From NCBI GenBank assembly GCA_021151835.1, contig JAGKWO010000008.1, forward strand, positions 124,001-188,000: a stretch of 64,000 nucleotides of DNA. Direction: 5' to 3'. The stretch is from Gammaproteobacteria bacterium (GTDB lineage: Bacteria > Pseudomonadota > Gammaproteobacteria > Pseudomonadales > Cellvibrionaceae). Position numbers and translations under genes: made by a program. The notes beneath the pieces are model-generated. The model ran no database searches. It had not been told where the DNA came from and saw only the letters and a list, made by a program, of their open reading frames with translations. Shown here in pieces: positions 44,745-54,800 of the stretch (positions are counted from its first letter, which is position 1; the number at the start of each line of letters is the position of its first letter).

Positions 44745-44759
44745 TGTGAAAAAGTCACA
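44745..44759. promoter_or_regulatory. TGTGA-N5-TCACA inverted repeat upstream of the PKS promoter
   Basis: Perfect 5-bp arms TGTGA / TCACA are separated by AAAAG. CRP sites use N6, so this is one base short; it may bind another dyad-type regulator. It lies about 20 bp upstream of the candidate -35. Confidence 0.35.
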
Positions 44760-44780
44760 AAGTGCCTGGTATTTTTCGCA

Positions 44781-44809
44781 TTGAACCCCATTGGTTTTCG
44801 GTAGATCAT
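44781..44809 (+). promoter_or_regulatory. Candidate promoter of the biosynthetic cluster
   Basis: TTGAAC (44781-44786) and GATCAT (44804-44809), with 17-bp spacing, each match 4 of 6 consensus positions. Support is modest. Confidence 0.3.
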
Positions 44810-44844
44810 AGTCTCGTACGTTTCTTCCGCTGTAACAGGAGTTT

Positions 44845-44886
44845 ATGGCGTTAGCTACTAGATACTCTAAGGAAAGTTTATTATGA
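44845..44886 (+). CDS. Tiny leader ORF 1
   Basis: MALATRYSKESLL, 13 codons. ATG 44845 is preceded by ACAGGAGTTT, a strong and correctly spaced RBS. Its TGA overlaps the ATG of the next tiny ORF (ATGA). Confidence 0.35.
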   Translation: MALATRYSKESLL

Positions 44887-44969
44887 ACACTCATATCATT
44901 CCCCCCGCTTATATTATTTGTTTGCCATCCCTGTTTTATCGACGAAACTTTTTATCCCCCAGGCATTGA
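44883..44969 (+). CDS. Tiny leader ORF 2
   Basis: A 28-codon ORF (MNTHIIPPAYII...) that begins with the ATG overlapping the stop of leader ORF 1. AAGGAAAG lies upstream. It is Pro-rich near the start and basic at the end. A leader or attenuator peptide is possible; there is no family match. Confidence 0.35.
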   Translation: MNTHIIPPAYIICLPSLFYRRNFLSPRH

Positions 44970-45167
44970 TTTGCCTTCAATAATTCCATTTATTTTGTGC
45001 GCTATTAATTCAGTTGCTGCTCAATCCGCGTATTGAGTTGGCCGGGTTTTACTGCGCGGAAAAAATTAAATTGATTTGGTAGCTGCTGCCAGGGTAGTGC
45101 TTTGCCCGAAAATCCGCTGTATCTCAAAGGAAACTGTTTTTAACCACCATTTTTAAGGAATTTGAAA

Positions 45168-48100
45168 ATGACTACTCACAACACCACTCATGAAATAAGT
45201 CTGAACAATCTTTCTCTTGCCCCGGAACCTATTGCGATTGTCGGTATAGGTTGTCGTTTTCCCGGCGGTTCTTCGGGGCCCCAGGCGTTTTGGGATAATT
45301 TATTGGCAGGCAAGGATTGCATTGTCGATGTGCCAAAAAATCGCTGGGATGTGAATCGATTTTACGATGCCGATAAAGAAAAACCCGGCAAAATGTATGT
45401 AAAAAGTGGTGGCTTTTTGCACGAAGCTATCGATGAATTTGATGCATTATTTTTTGGTATTTCCCCGCGCGAAGCCGCCGCGCTGGACCCGCAACAGCGC
45501 GTACTGCTGGAAGTGAGTTGGGAGGCATTGGAAGACGCTGGCATTGACCCTGACTCATTAAGCGGTTCCAGTACGGGCGTATTTGTCGGCGGCTTTATGC
45601 TGGATAACAAACTCACGCAACTCAATCCATTAAATCGTCACACTATCGCGAGCAATACCGCCGTAGGCATGACCTTGACGATGCTCTCCAACCGTATTTC
45701 TTATCTGTACGATTTACGCGGCCCAAGCATGAGTATAGATACCGCTTGTTCATCCTCGATGGTAGCGCTGGATCAAGCTTGCCGCAGTATCTGGACTGGT
45801 GATAGCTCACTCGCATTGGTAGGCGGTGTCAATATTATGCATCGCCCGGAAATTTTTATTGCGATGTGCAAAGGCGGATTCCTTGCACCCGATGGCCGCT
45901 CCAAAGCGTTTGATGAGCGTGGTGATGGTTATGGGCGCGGTGAAGGCGCGGGCATTGTTGTTTTAAAATTATTGCGCGATGCGGAGCGCGATGGCGACCA
46001 TATTTATTCGGTGATTCGCGCAACCGGTTGTAACCAGGATGGCCACACCGATGGCATTACGGTACCCAATCCAACGGCGCAACAAGCATTGATTCGCAAG
46101 GTTTCCGATAAGGCCGGTGTTGCATTAAAAGATATTGCCTATTTTGAAGCACACGGCACCGGTACTGCGGTAGGTGATCCAATTGAAATGTCTGCGATCG
46201 GCGGTACAGTCGGGCAAGCGCGCGCAGCTGATGAAACCTGTTTGGTGGGTTCTGTAAAAGGAAATATCGGCCACCTTGAAGCGGCTTCCGGTATTGCAGC
46301 GGTAATTAAATCTGCGCTGTGCCTGCAACATGAACTGGTGCCGCCACAAGCGAATTTAATTAACCTGAATCCAAAAATTCCATTTGCAAAATTGCAATTG
46401 CGTGTGCCGCGCCAAATTGAAAAATTACAGCCGGTAAATGGCCAACCTCTTTATGCGGGGATTAATTCTTTTGGTTACGGCGGCACTAATGCCTGCGCCC
46501 TTTTACAAAATTATATTCCGCCGGTGAATGCCGATGCGTCACCAGCGGATATCACCGCACAAAAAACCTATTTGTTACCACTTTCCGCAAAAAGTAAAAA
46601 TGCATTAAAAGCATTGGCTGTTAGTTATCGCGATCTGTTGAAACAAGATCCTTCCATTTCAATTAACGATCTGGTGTATTCCGCCGGTGCACGCCGCGCA
46701 CATTTATCCCATCGCGTAACTTTTCGTGCAACGAGTGAACTGGAATTGATTGAACGCCTGGATCAATTTGCCAATGGCATTGCAGATGATTCGATTCTGG
46801 AAGCCCAGGTGAGCGAAGCACGTAATCGACTGGCATTTGTATTTACCGGCATGGGACCGCAATGGTGGGCGATGGGGCGCGAGTTGATGGCGAGCGAACC
46901 GGTATTTATGGCTTCAGTAAAACGCAGCGATGCGATTTTCCAGAAAATTGCCGGGTGGTCCATTCTGGAAGAAATGCAAAAAGATGAAGCACAATCGCAC
47001 ATTACCGAAACGCAAATTGCACAACCGGCAAACTTTGTTGTGCAAGCAGCGCTGCTGGATTTGTGGCGCTCGTGGGGCGTAACGCCCGCTGCGGTGGTTG
47101 GTCACAGTGTGGGTGAAGTAACCACCGCTTATGCATCGGGAATTTTATCGCTGGAGCAAGCGTTGTTGGTGAGTTATCACCGCAGCCGTATCCAGAAAAA
47201 AGCAGCGAACCAGGGGTCAATGCTCGCTGTTGGTTTGACGGAAGCGGAAGCACTGGCAGCCATCGCTCCTTACAACGGCAGCGTGTCCATCGCTGCGATT
47301 AACGCTCCAACAGCAATAACCCTGGCCGGCGATGAAAACGCATTGGCGGAAATTTCCGAAGCATTAACGGCGAAAGAAATCTTTAACCGGTCGTTGCAAG
47401 TGGAAGTGGCGTATCACAGCCCGACCATGGACCCATTACTCGATGAAATTCGCAGCAGCCTTGCACAACTTTCACCCGCAACGGCGCAACTGCCAACCTA
47501 TTCCACAGTTACCGGTGAACAAGTAAAAACCACAGCATTCGATGCTGAGTACTGGTGCAAAAACGTACGTGAGCCGGTGTACTTTTTCCGCGCGCTGGAG
47601 CAAATGATTGCCGACGGTTATGAAGATTTTGTGGAGATTGGCCCGCACCCGGTATTGTCATCGTCCATTAAAGAATGTTTTGCCAAGTATCAATTGAAAG
47701 GTTTCCTCGCCACTTCATTGAAGCGCAAGGCCGATGAGCAAAATACCATTAAGCGCGCACTCGCAGAAATTTATGGTAGAGGCTACGCAATTGATTGGGC
47801 GGAAGTTGCAAGCAAACAATTTGTACAAGGTGAAAGCTTCGGAGTGAATTCGATCCGGCCGCAATTTGTGCGTTTGCCAAATTATCCCTGGCAGCGCGAG
47901 CGTTACTGGAATGATGCCGATACGTCATTGCAAGATCGTATCGGCCAGGAAATTCCGCAAGCGGCACTCGGAGTCAAACAGGAAGGTCCGGACGATGCAT
48001 GGATAAGCCAGGTGAACTCGCAATTTTTTGCACATCTCGCGGATCACAAAGTGGAAGACCTGGTGATTCTCGCGGGTGCAACTTATGTGGAAGCAGGTTT

Positions 48101-51100
48101 ATCGGCGCACAAAGCATTAACGGGCAGCGATGCCTGTTTGATCAGCGATTTGAGTTTACACAATGCGATGGTGATTGATGCGGACGCTGAACCATTAATG
48201 TTCACCCGCGTTGATCAAGCCAATAATAGTTTTGCCATCCACAGTTACAAGGTTCAGGATAAAAACCAAACCACGCTTCACGCGACCGGAAAAATTCAAC
48301 CTTTGAACTTGGTGAATTACAAAAAACTCGCATTGGATGCGATTAAAAAACGTTGCGACCAGCAAGTGAATGCGACGGCGATTTACCGCGAGCTGGATGC
48401 GCGCGGTTTGCAATACGGCCCTTACTTCCAGGGTATCCAGCATTTGTGGCGGCAGGATGCGGAAATTCTCGCCCTGATTCAGGCGCATAATGAATTGCAA
48501 GCGCCTGCCGATAATTACCAGCTTCATCCAACCTTACTGGATGCGTGCTTCCAATCCTTAATTTCCGCGTTACCGGCGGACGGCGAATTTAGCCAGCAAG
48601 TGTACGTACCGGTAGATATTCGCCAGTTGCGCCATTACCAAAAAGTGGGTAAACAATTTTACTGCCACGGCACATTGAGCCACATCAGCGGTGAAGCCAT
48701 TACCGGCGATATCACGTTATGCGATGAGCAAGGCAATATCCTGGTTGAAATTCGCGGTTTGCGTTGCCAGACATTGCGCGCAACCAACCGTAGAACCATC
48801 GATAATTTTGCAGATTGGACTTATCAACCACAATGGCAATTAATTGATGATTTACAAGAGGACCATGGCGCAGGCGAAAAAAATGCCTATGTGATGTTTT
48901 TAAATGAAGATGCGGCAAGCACCGATCTATTGCGCACCTTTGTTGATAAGCACAATGGTAATGTCAGCGTTGTTTATTCAGGCAATCGCTTTGAAGTACT
49001 GGGCGATAATGCTTACAGCCTTGACCCCAATAATAAAGCGCACCTTGCGCAATTATTTAAGGATCATATCGATCACCATTTTGCCGGCAGCATCAATATT
49101 ATTTACGGCTGGGCGATGAGCAACAATGCGCTTGATCCGATCCATTTGTCCGCAACGCAAACCTTGCTGGAAGTAACACGCCAGGTGGACCAACTATCCA
49201 AACTCAGCAAAACCCGTTTGTATGTGTTAACCCGCGATGCGGCGCGTGTCGTTGTTGACGATAAGGTGAAAGGTTTCCAGCAAAGCCCGGTAATTGGTTT
49301 GGGACGGGTAATCGCTACCGAGTTACCCGCCGTGCAATGCACGCTGATTGATCTGGGTGCGAACTTTTCCCACACCACGGCGTTACAAGTATTCCGCGAA
49401 TGTACGCAGCACACACCGGAATTGGAGATCGCGTTACGCAACGGCGAGCGCTATGCCTATCGTTTGCGCAATGTGCCACTCGCGGACGCTTATCAGCCGG
49501 ATTATATAGTGCCGACTGCAACAACCGGTTTGTCATTGGCAACGCAAGGTTATGGCGAAAAACGCAAGCAGGAATTACAAGTAAGTGATCGCGTTGCCCC
49601 GGCAGCTGGCGAAATCGCATTGGAAATTTTAAGCCTGGCACTGGATGCCCATAGCACTACCAATGACTGGCGCGAAGTGTGCGCACGCGTTGCCGCTGTG
49701 GGTTCAGCACAAAGCCGTTACAAAGTGGGCGATGAATTGATTGCCTGTTATCACGGTGCTATCGCTAATTGGATTGTCGTTGCAGAAAAGCAATTAATCG
49801 CGCTGCCAAAACCAACGCAATGGCGCTGTGAAAAAGCGGCACCGGCATTAAGTGCATTTAGCCTCGCTTGTGCAGGTTTGCTGGAATTTGCGCGCCTGGG
49901 TGCGGCGGAGTCGTTATTGGTGATCGGTGCAGAAACGGCAGTGGGCCAGGCGGCGGTCCAGTTGGCGCAATTGCATAAAGCCGATTGTTTGCAAGTCACC
50001 GTGGACTCGGATGAATTTGCATTGAACTCCGCATCGCTCACTGAAGATTTGCTTGCGGCAATTTATCGCAAAGGCCACGTTGATGGTTTCGATGTCATTA
50101 TCAATTTGGCAGGCGACAACTCCAATTTACAGTTGGATAAATTACTTGCCGATGGTGGCCAATATATTGCCATCCAGCAGGACGACAAGCCGGTGGCTCC
50201 GGTGGCGTTCTCCGCATCAAAAACCCAACTGGTTTTGAATCGCCAGAAAACATTGACGCAATCTGCACGGTTGCAAACGTTGCTCACGCATGTCGAAACC
50301 GAATTGGCGCGCGTCGATGGCGATGGACTTTTTGTTCGCCAATACAGCGCTGCGGAAATTACGACCGCGTTGGCCAGTCGCGAAGCGATACCAGCAGTGG
50401 TCAGCTTTACTGATCTGCGTAATTTGCAAGTAATTAATAGAAATTCCGCCAGCTATGAAATTAATGACCAGGCGAGTTATTTAATCACGGGTGGCTTTGG
50501 CGGTTTTGGTTTGGGCATGGCCAAATGGTTGGTGCAACACGGTGCGAAGCATTTGGTATTAGTCAGCCGTAGCGGCGCCAACACGCATGAAGCGCGCTCA
50601 GCGGTAGCGGAATTAATCAGCAGTGGTGCGCATGTAAAAGCAGCGGCGGTGGATATTGCCGATGCAGCAGCTGTGCACCAATTACTCGCTGAAGTAGAAC
50701 AACAAATGCCGCCGCTGAAAGGAATTTTCCATGCGGCCGGTGTGCTGGATGACCGCGAATTATTGGCACTGGATGATCAAAGTCTTGCCACAGTTATGCG
50801 CCCCAAAGCATTGGGTGCGTGGAATTTGCACCAGCAAACCCATCACTTGTCGCTGGATTGTTTTGTCCTTTATTCATCCATTTCTGCGCTCATTGGCAAT
50901 CGCAACCAGGGCAATTATGTTGCTGCGAATTTATTCCTCGATTCGCTCGCGCAATATCGCCAGGCGCAAGGTTTGCCCGCGTGTTCAATCAACTGGGGTG
51001 CACTGGCTGATGTGGGCATGGCTGCAAACAATCCGAGTGTGATTGGTCACCTGGCGCAAGTGGGCATCAACGCATTCAGCCAGGCGCAAGCACTGGAAGC

Positions 51101-51698
51101 GTTTTCCTCTTTGTTGCAAGCACCGGTGGCACAACTGGGAATTTTCCAGGTGGATTGGGCGCGCTGGAAACAATTTGAACCCGCCGGGGCCGGTGCGCGT
51201 TTCAGTGATCTGGCGGGCGCCGACGAAACCGGCGAGCAAGGTGCAAGCTGGCAGGAACTGGCCGCGCAAGGCACTGCCGCCATTTTGCAACCGCTGACCC
51301 ATAGTTTGGCCGAACTGGTCGCTACTACCTTGAAAATGTCGGTGGAGCAATTGGATGTCGATACACCGATAAATCGCTTCGGCCTTGATTCACTGATGGC
51401 GATGGACCTGCAAATGAAAGTGCGCGGCGAATTCAAAGTCGATGTGTCAATTCTCGAATTGATGAAAGGCAACAGCGTCGCCAAATTGGCTGAAGGTGTA
51501 GTGCAAAAACTGGTGAGCGCGCAGCCGGCGGTAGTGGTTGCATCTGCGGAAACCATTGCCCCTGTTGTTGCAGTGAATAACGACGCAACACACCTTGACC
51601 AGCAAGTCAGCGCATTGGTTGAACAGCTCAATCATCTGGATCAGCTCTCGGAAGAAGAACTGGATGCGCTGTTGAAGCAAGAAGAAGTTTTTAAATAA
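45168..51698 (+). CDS. Highly reducing type I polyketide synthase (KS-AT-DH-ER-KR-ACP)
   Basis: A 2176-residue single-module PKS. KS (about 20-440): C194, H329, H369. AT (about 555-860): S647 in GHSVGE; VAYHSP around H750 leaves extender choice open. DH (about 935-1150): H960 in ADHKVEDLVILAG, a changed HxxxGxxxxP motif, and D1125 in LLDACFQ. A pseudo-KR region and ER follow (about 1455-1760; VIGAETAVGQAA), then KR (about 1765-1950; TGGFGGFGLG, S1904, Y1917, B-type LDD) and ACP (S2075 in LDSLMAMDL). The order matches mycocerosic-acid-synthase-like iterative PKSs. The C-terminal helix (LSEEELDALLKQ) may dock to the next protein. ATG 45168 has AAGGA eight bases upstream. No loading or thioesterase domain. 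Confidence 0.93.
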   Translation: MTTHNTTHEISLNNLSLAPEPIAIVGIGCRFPGGSSGPQAFWDNLLAGKDCIVDVPKNRWDVNRFYDADKEKPGKMYVKSGGFLHEAIDEFDALFFGISPREAAALDPQQRVLLEVSWEALEDAGIDPDSLSGSSTGVFVGGFMLDNKLTQLNPLNRHTIASNTAVGMTLTMLSNRISYLYDLRGPSMSIDTACSSSMVALDQACRSIWTGDSSLALVGGVNIMHRPEIFIAMCKGGFLAPDGRSKAFDERGDGYGRGEGAGIVVLKLLRDAERDGDHIYSVIRATGCNQDGHTDGITVPNPTAQQALIRKVSDKAGVALKDIAYFEAHGTGTAVGDPIEMSAIGGTVGQARAADETCLVGSVKGNIGHLEAASGIAAVIKSALCLQHELVPPQANLINLNPKIPFAKLQLRVPRQIEKLQPVNGQPLYAGINSFGYGGTNACALLQNYIPPVNADASPADITAQKTYLLPLSAKSKNALKALAVSYRDLLKQDPSISINDLVYSAGARRAHLSHRVTFRATSELELIERLDQFANGIADDSILEAQVSEARNRLAFVFTGMGPQWWAMGRELMASEPVFMASVKRSDAIFQKIAGWSILEEMQKDEAQSHITETQIAQPANFVVQAALLDLWRSWGVTPAAVVGHSVGEVTTAYASGILSLEQALLVSYHRSRIQKKAANQGSMLAVGLTEAEALAAIAPYNGSVSIAAINAPTAITLAGDENALAEISEALTAKEIFNRSLQVEVAYHSPTMDPLLDEIRSSLAQLSPATAQLPTYSTVTGEQVKTTAFDAEYWCKNVREPVYFFRALEQMIADGYEDFVEIGPHPVLSSSIKECFAKYQLKGFLATSLKRKADEQNTIKRALAEIYGRGYAIDWAEVASKQFVQGESFGVNSIRPQFVRLPNYPWQRERYWNDADTSLQDRIGQEIPQAALGVKQEGPDDAWISQVNSQFFAHLADHKVEDLVILAGATYVEAGLSAHKALTGSDACLISDLSLHNAMVIDADAEPLMFTRVDQANNSFAIHSYKVQDKNQTTLHATGKIQPLNLVNYKKLALDAIKKRCDQQVNATAIYRELDARGLQYGPYFQGIQHLWRQDAEILALIQAHNELQAPADNYQLHPTLLDACFQSLISALPADGEFSQQVYVPVDIRQLRHYQKVGKQFYCHGTLSHISGEAITGDITLCDEQGNILVEIRGLRCQTLRATNRRTIDNFADWTYQPQWQLIDDLQEDHGAGEKNAYVMFLNEDAASTDLLRTFVDKHNGNVSVVYSGNRFEVLGDNAYSLDPNNKAHLAQLFKDHIDHHFAGSINIIYGWAMSNNALDPIHLSATQTLLEVTRQVDQLSKLSKTRLYVLTRDAARVVVDDKVKGFQQSPVIGLGRVIATELPAVQCTLIDLGANFSHTTALQVFRECTQHTPELEIALRNGERYAYRLRNVPLADAYQPDYIVPTATTGLSLATQGYGEKRKQELQVSDRVAPAAGEIALEILSLALDAHSTTNDWREVCARVAAVGSAQSRYKVGDELIACYHGAIANWIVVAEKQLIALPKPTQWRCEKAAPALSAFSLACAGLLEFARLGAAESLLVIGAETAVGQAAVQLAQLHKADCLQVTVDSDEFALNSASLTEDLLAAIYRKGHVDGFDVIINLAGDNSNLQLDKLLADGGQYIAIQQDDKPVAPVAFSASKTQLVLNRQKTLTQSARLQTLLTHVETELARVDGDGLFVRQYSAAEITTALASREAIPAVVSFTDLRNLQVINRNSASYEINDQASYLITGGFGGFGLGMAKWLVQHGAKHLVLVSRSGANTHEARSAVAELISSGAHVKAAAVDIADAAAVHQLLAEVEQQMPPLKGIFHAAGVLDDRELLALDDQSLATVMRPKALGAWNLHQQTHHLSLDCFVLYSSISALIGNRNQGNYVAANLFLDSLAQYRQAQGLPACSINWGALADVGMAANNPSVIGHLAQVGINAFSQAQALEAFSSLLQAPVAQLGIFQVDWARWKQFEPAGAGARFSDLAGADETGEQGASWQELAAQGTAAILQPLTHSLAELVATTLKMSVEQLDVDTPINRFGLDSLMAMDLQMKVRGEFKVDVSILELMKGNSVAKLAEGVVQKLVSAQPAVVVASAETIAPVVAVNNDATHLDQQVSALVEQLNHLDQLSEEELDALLKQEEVFK

Positions 51699-51720
51699 TC
51701 GTTTCAAATAGTCACCCTCT

Positions 51721-51751
51721 GGTTGTGCCATCAGGCTATGGCATAACCGGA
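51721..51751. repeat. Inverted repeat between PKS and NRPS genes
   Basis: GGTTGTGCCAT and ATGGCATAACC pair with one G-U position around a short loop. There is no clean T-tract; it could attenuate, stabilise or process the transcript. Confidence 0.45.
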
Positions 51752-51830
51752 AGGTAATTTTTCACAACCGTCATATTACTTATTAACTTCAGGCTCTCGC
51801 ATTCAAACACTACAATGATGCAAGGAATGA

Positions 51831-54800
51831 ATGAAGATGAACGCGATAAAGGAAACTATCATGGAAACTCTCGCAACTTCTCACGAAACTATTCAAGAGA
51901 ATTCTCACGAAATTTCTACCATAATGTCTCCCTCAACCCTGGCGGTCACTAGACCGCTGGGCAAAGACGAAAAAAAAGCGCTGCTCGAAAAGCTATTGCA
52001 ACAGAAATTGCAGCAATCTGCGCAACATGCACCCATGTCTAAAGGCCAGGAGTCCCTCTGGTTTGTCCACCAAAATGATCCGCACTCGGCGGCGTATAAC
52101 GTTGCCAGTGCGATCCGTATTTATTCTGCGGTCGATACGGTGGCGTTTACACGCGCATTAAACCAGTGTATCCAGCGTCACGCTGCCTTGCGCACCAGCT
52201 ACGCGATCAAGGATGGAAAAAATGTACAAGTCATTAATCCTGGCGCACCATTGGCATTAATTCGCCGCGATGTATCTGCTTTTACCGACAATGAAGTGCA
52301 GCAAATTATTACAGCAGATTATCAACAGCCGTTCGATTTAACACAGTTACCGGTAATGCGCGCGCACTGGTACGACCTCGCCAATGGCGACGCGGTATTT
52401 ATGCTGGTGGTGCATCACATTGCGTTTGATGCCTGGTCGCTGTGGATTTTAATGGAAGAGCTGAGCGAAATTTACCAAGCGTTAAGCGCAAATCGTGTTC
52501 CGCAATTGCCCGCGCAAGCACCGGCTTATCGCGAATACACCCAACAACAAACGCAATGGCTGGCATCGGAAAAAGGTGCGAGTGCAAAAGCATATTGGCT
52601 GAAAAAACTGGCCGGTGATATTCATCCGCTCACATTGAATATCAGTAAGCCGCGTCCACGCCTCCAGACCTTTAACGGCGCCAGCCATTATTTCCAATTG
52701 GCACCGGAGCTGGCACACGCACTCAATGCGTTGGCAAAAAGTTGTGGCGTTACGGCGAATAGTTTATTGCTCACTGCATTTTATACGCTGTTGTATCGCC
52801 ATTCGGGCCAGGAAGATATTTGTATTGCTTCACCCACGGCGGGTCGCACCAGCGGTGAATTCGCACGCACCCTGGGTTATTTTGTGAACCCGGTAATTTT
52901 GCGCACGCAACTTGCGGCGAATAATCTATTTATCGATGTGTTGGAGCGAGTGAATACCAGCTTGCTGGAAGCACTGGAATATCAGGAATATCCATTCAGT
53001 TCATTAATTGAAGCGCTCAATCCGAAACGCGACCCGAGTTACACGCCGTTGTCGCAAGTATCGTTTGTATTCCAGAAGCCACAACAAAATGATGGTTTGA
53101 ACAGCGCCTGGGTTCCCGGCCAACAAGGGCCGAAAATTACCTGGGCCGGTGTGGACATTGCGCAATTCCCGCTGAACCAGCAGGAAGGCCAATTTGAACT
53201 GGAATTGGAAATTGTCGATACCAAAGGGTGTTTCTACGGTATTTTTAAATACAACCGCGATATTTTTTCCGCCCGGCATATGCGCATGCTGGAAAACCAT
53301 TTGCGCGAGTTGCTGCAGGGTATTGTTGCTAATCCGGGCAGTGAAATTGGCCGTTTACCGATGATCACTGCACAAGAACTTGAGCAATTCAAACAGTGGA
53401 ACGATACCGCTGTGGTATATCCGGAACATCGCAACCTGCATGAATTAATTGAGCAACAAGTTGCCAAAACGCCGCAGCTTCCAGCGGTACGTTTCGAAAA
53501 TACGCAACTGACTTACGCCGAGCTGAACGCGCGTGCCAACCAGCTGGCACATTATTTAATTGCTGAAGGCGTCACACCGGAAACCAAAGTCGGTGTGTGT
53601 ATGAATCGCTCGCTGGAAATGGTGATTGCATTGGTCGCCATTATTAAAGCGGGCGGTGCATACGTACCTGTTGATCCGGGTTATCCCGCAGCGCGCGTGG
53701 CATTTATGCTGGGTGATATTAATTCGCCCTTGTTATTGACCCAGCAAAACCTGATTGCGCAATTACCCGACAATGAGTCGCAGATGATTGCGCTGGATAA
53801 ACTTGATTTGAGTGAATTCGCGCAAACCAATCCTGCGTTGGACATTGGCCCGGACCATCTCGCGTACATGATTTACACCTCCGGCTCTACGGGTAACCCC
53901 AAAGGCGCCATGAATACCCATGGCGCAATTTGCAATCGCTTATTGTGGATGCAAGCGGAATATCAATTAACGGAACAGGATCGCGTCCTGCAAAAAACAC
54001 CGTTCAGTTTTGATGTATCCGTATGGGAGTTTTTCTGGCCGCTAATGACCGGTGCGGAATTAATTGTGGCGCGTCCGGATGGCCACAAGGATACGCAATA
54101 CCTGATCGATATTATCCGGCAAACACAAATCACCACCTTGCATTTTGTGCCATCCATGTTGAGCATTTTTGTTGCGGATGAAAAATCCGCAGAGTGCACC
54201 AGTATCAAGCGGGTGATCTGTAGCGGCGAGGCATTGAGCTACGATTTGCAACGCCGCTTCTTTGATCGTCTTGATACTGAATTACATAATTTATATGGGC
54301 CCACTGAAGCCGCTATTGATGTTACTTATTGGCAGTGTGATAAAAATTATGCCGCCAATGTAGTACCGATTGGTAAGCCTATTGCCAATATCCAGATCCA
54401 TATTCTCGATGCGTTTATGCAACCGGTTCCGGTTGGTGTAAATGGTGAATTGCATATTGGCGGTATTGGTCTTGCCCGCGGTTATCACAATCGCGCGGAA
54501 TTAACCGAAGCAAAATTTATTGCTGATCCCTTCTCCAATGATCCCAATGCGCGTTTGTATAAGACCGGCGATTTGGTACGTTACTTACCCGATGGCAATA
54601 TTGATTATTTGCAACGCATCGACAACCAGGTGAAATTGCGCGGCTTCCGCATTGAATTGGGCGAAGTGGAAGCGATGGTGTGTAGTTGTACCGGTGTACG
54701 TGAAGCCGTGGTATTAAAACGTACCGGCGCAACTGGCGATGATTATCTGGTGGCGTATGTCACGCTTGATAATGCACAAGTTAGCGAAGCAGAAATCCTT

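Larger units (their letters stand above)
44539..45167. other. 629-bp gap before the PKS gene: putative leader region
   Basis: It contains an inverted repeat (44745-44759), a promoter-like sequence (44781-44809) and two tiny overlapping ORFs (44845-44886, 44883-44969). I see no other supported gene; a 73-codon ORF at 44583-44804 is judged spurious. The likely PKS leader is about 350 nt. Confidence 0.55.

Noticed and set aside
44583..44804. 73-codon ORF in the gap before the PKS
   Set aside because: It has no RBS, no recognisable family and atypical AT-rich coding. It overlaps the candidate dyad and promoter of the cluster.
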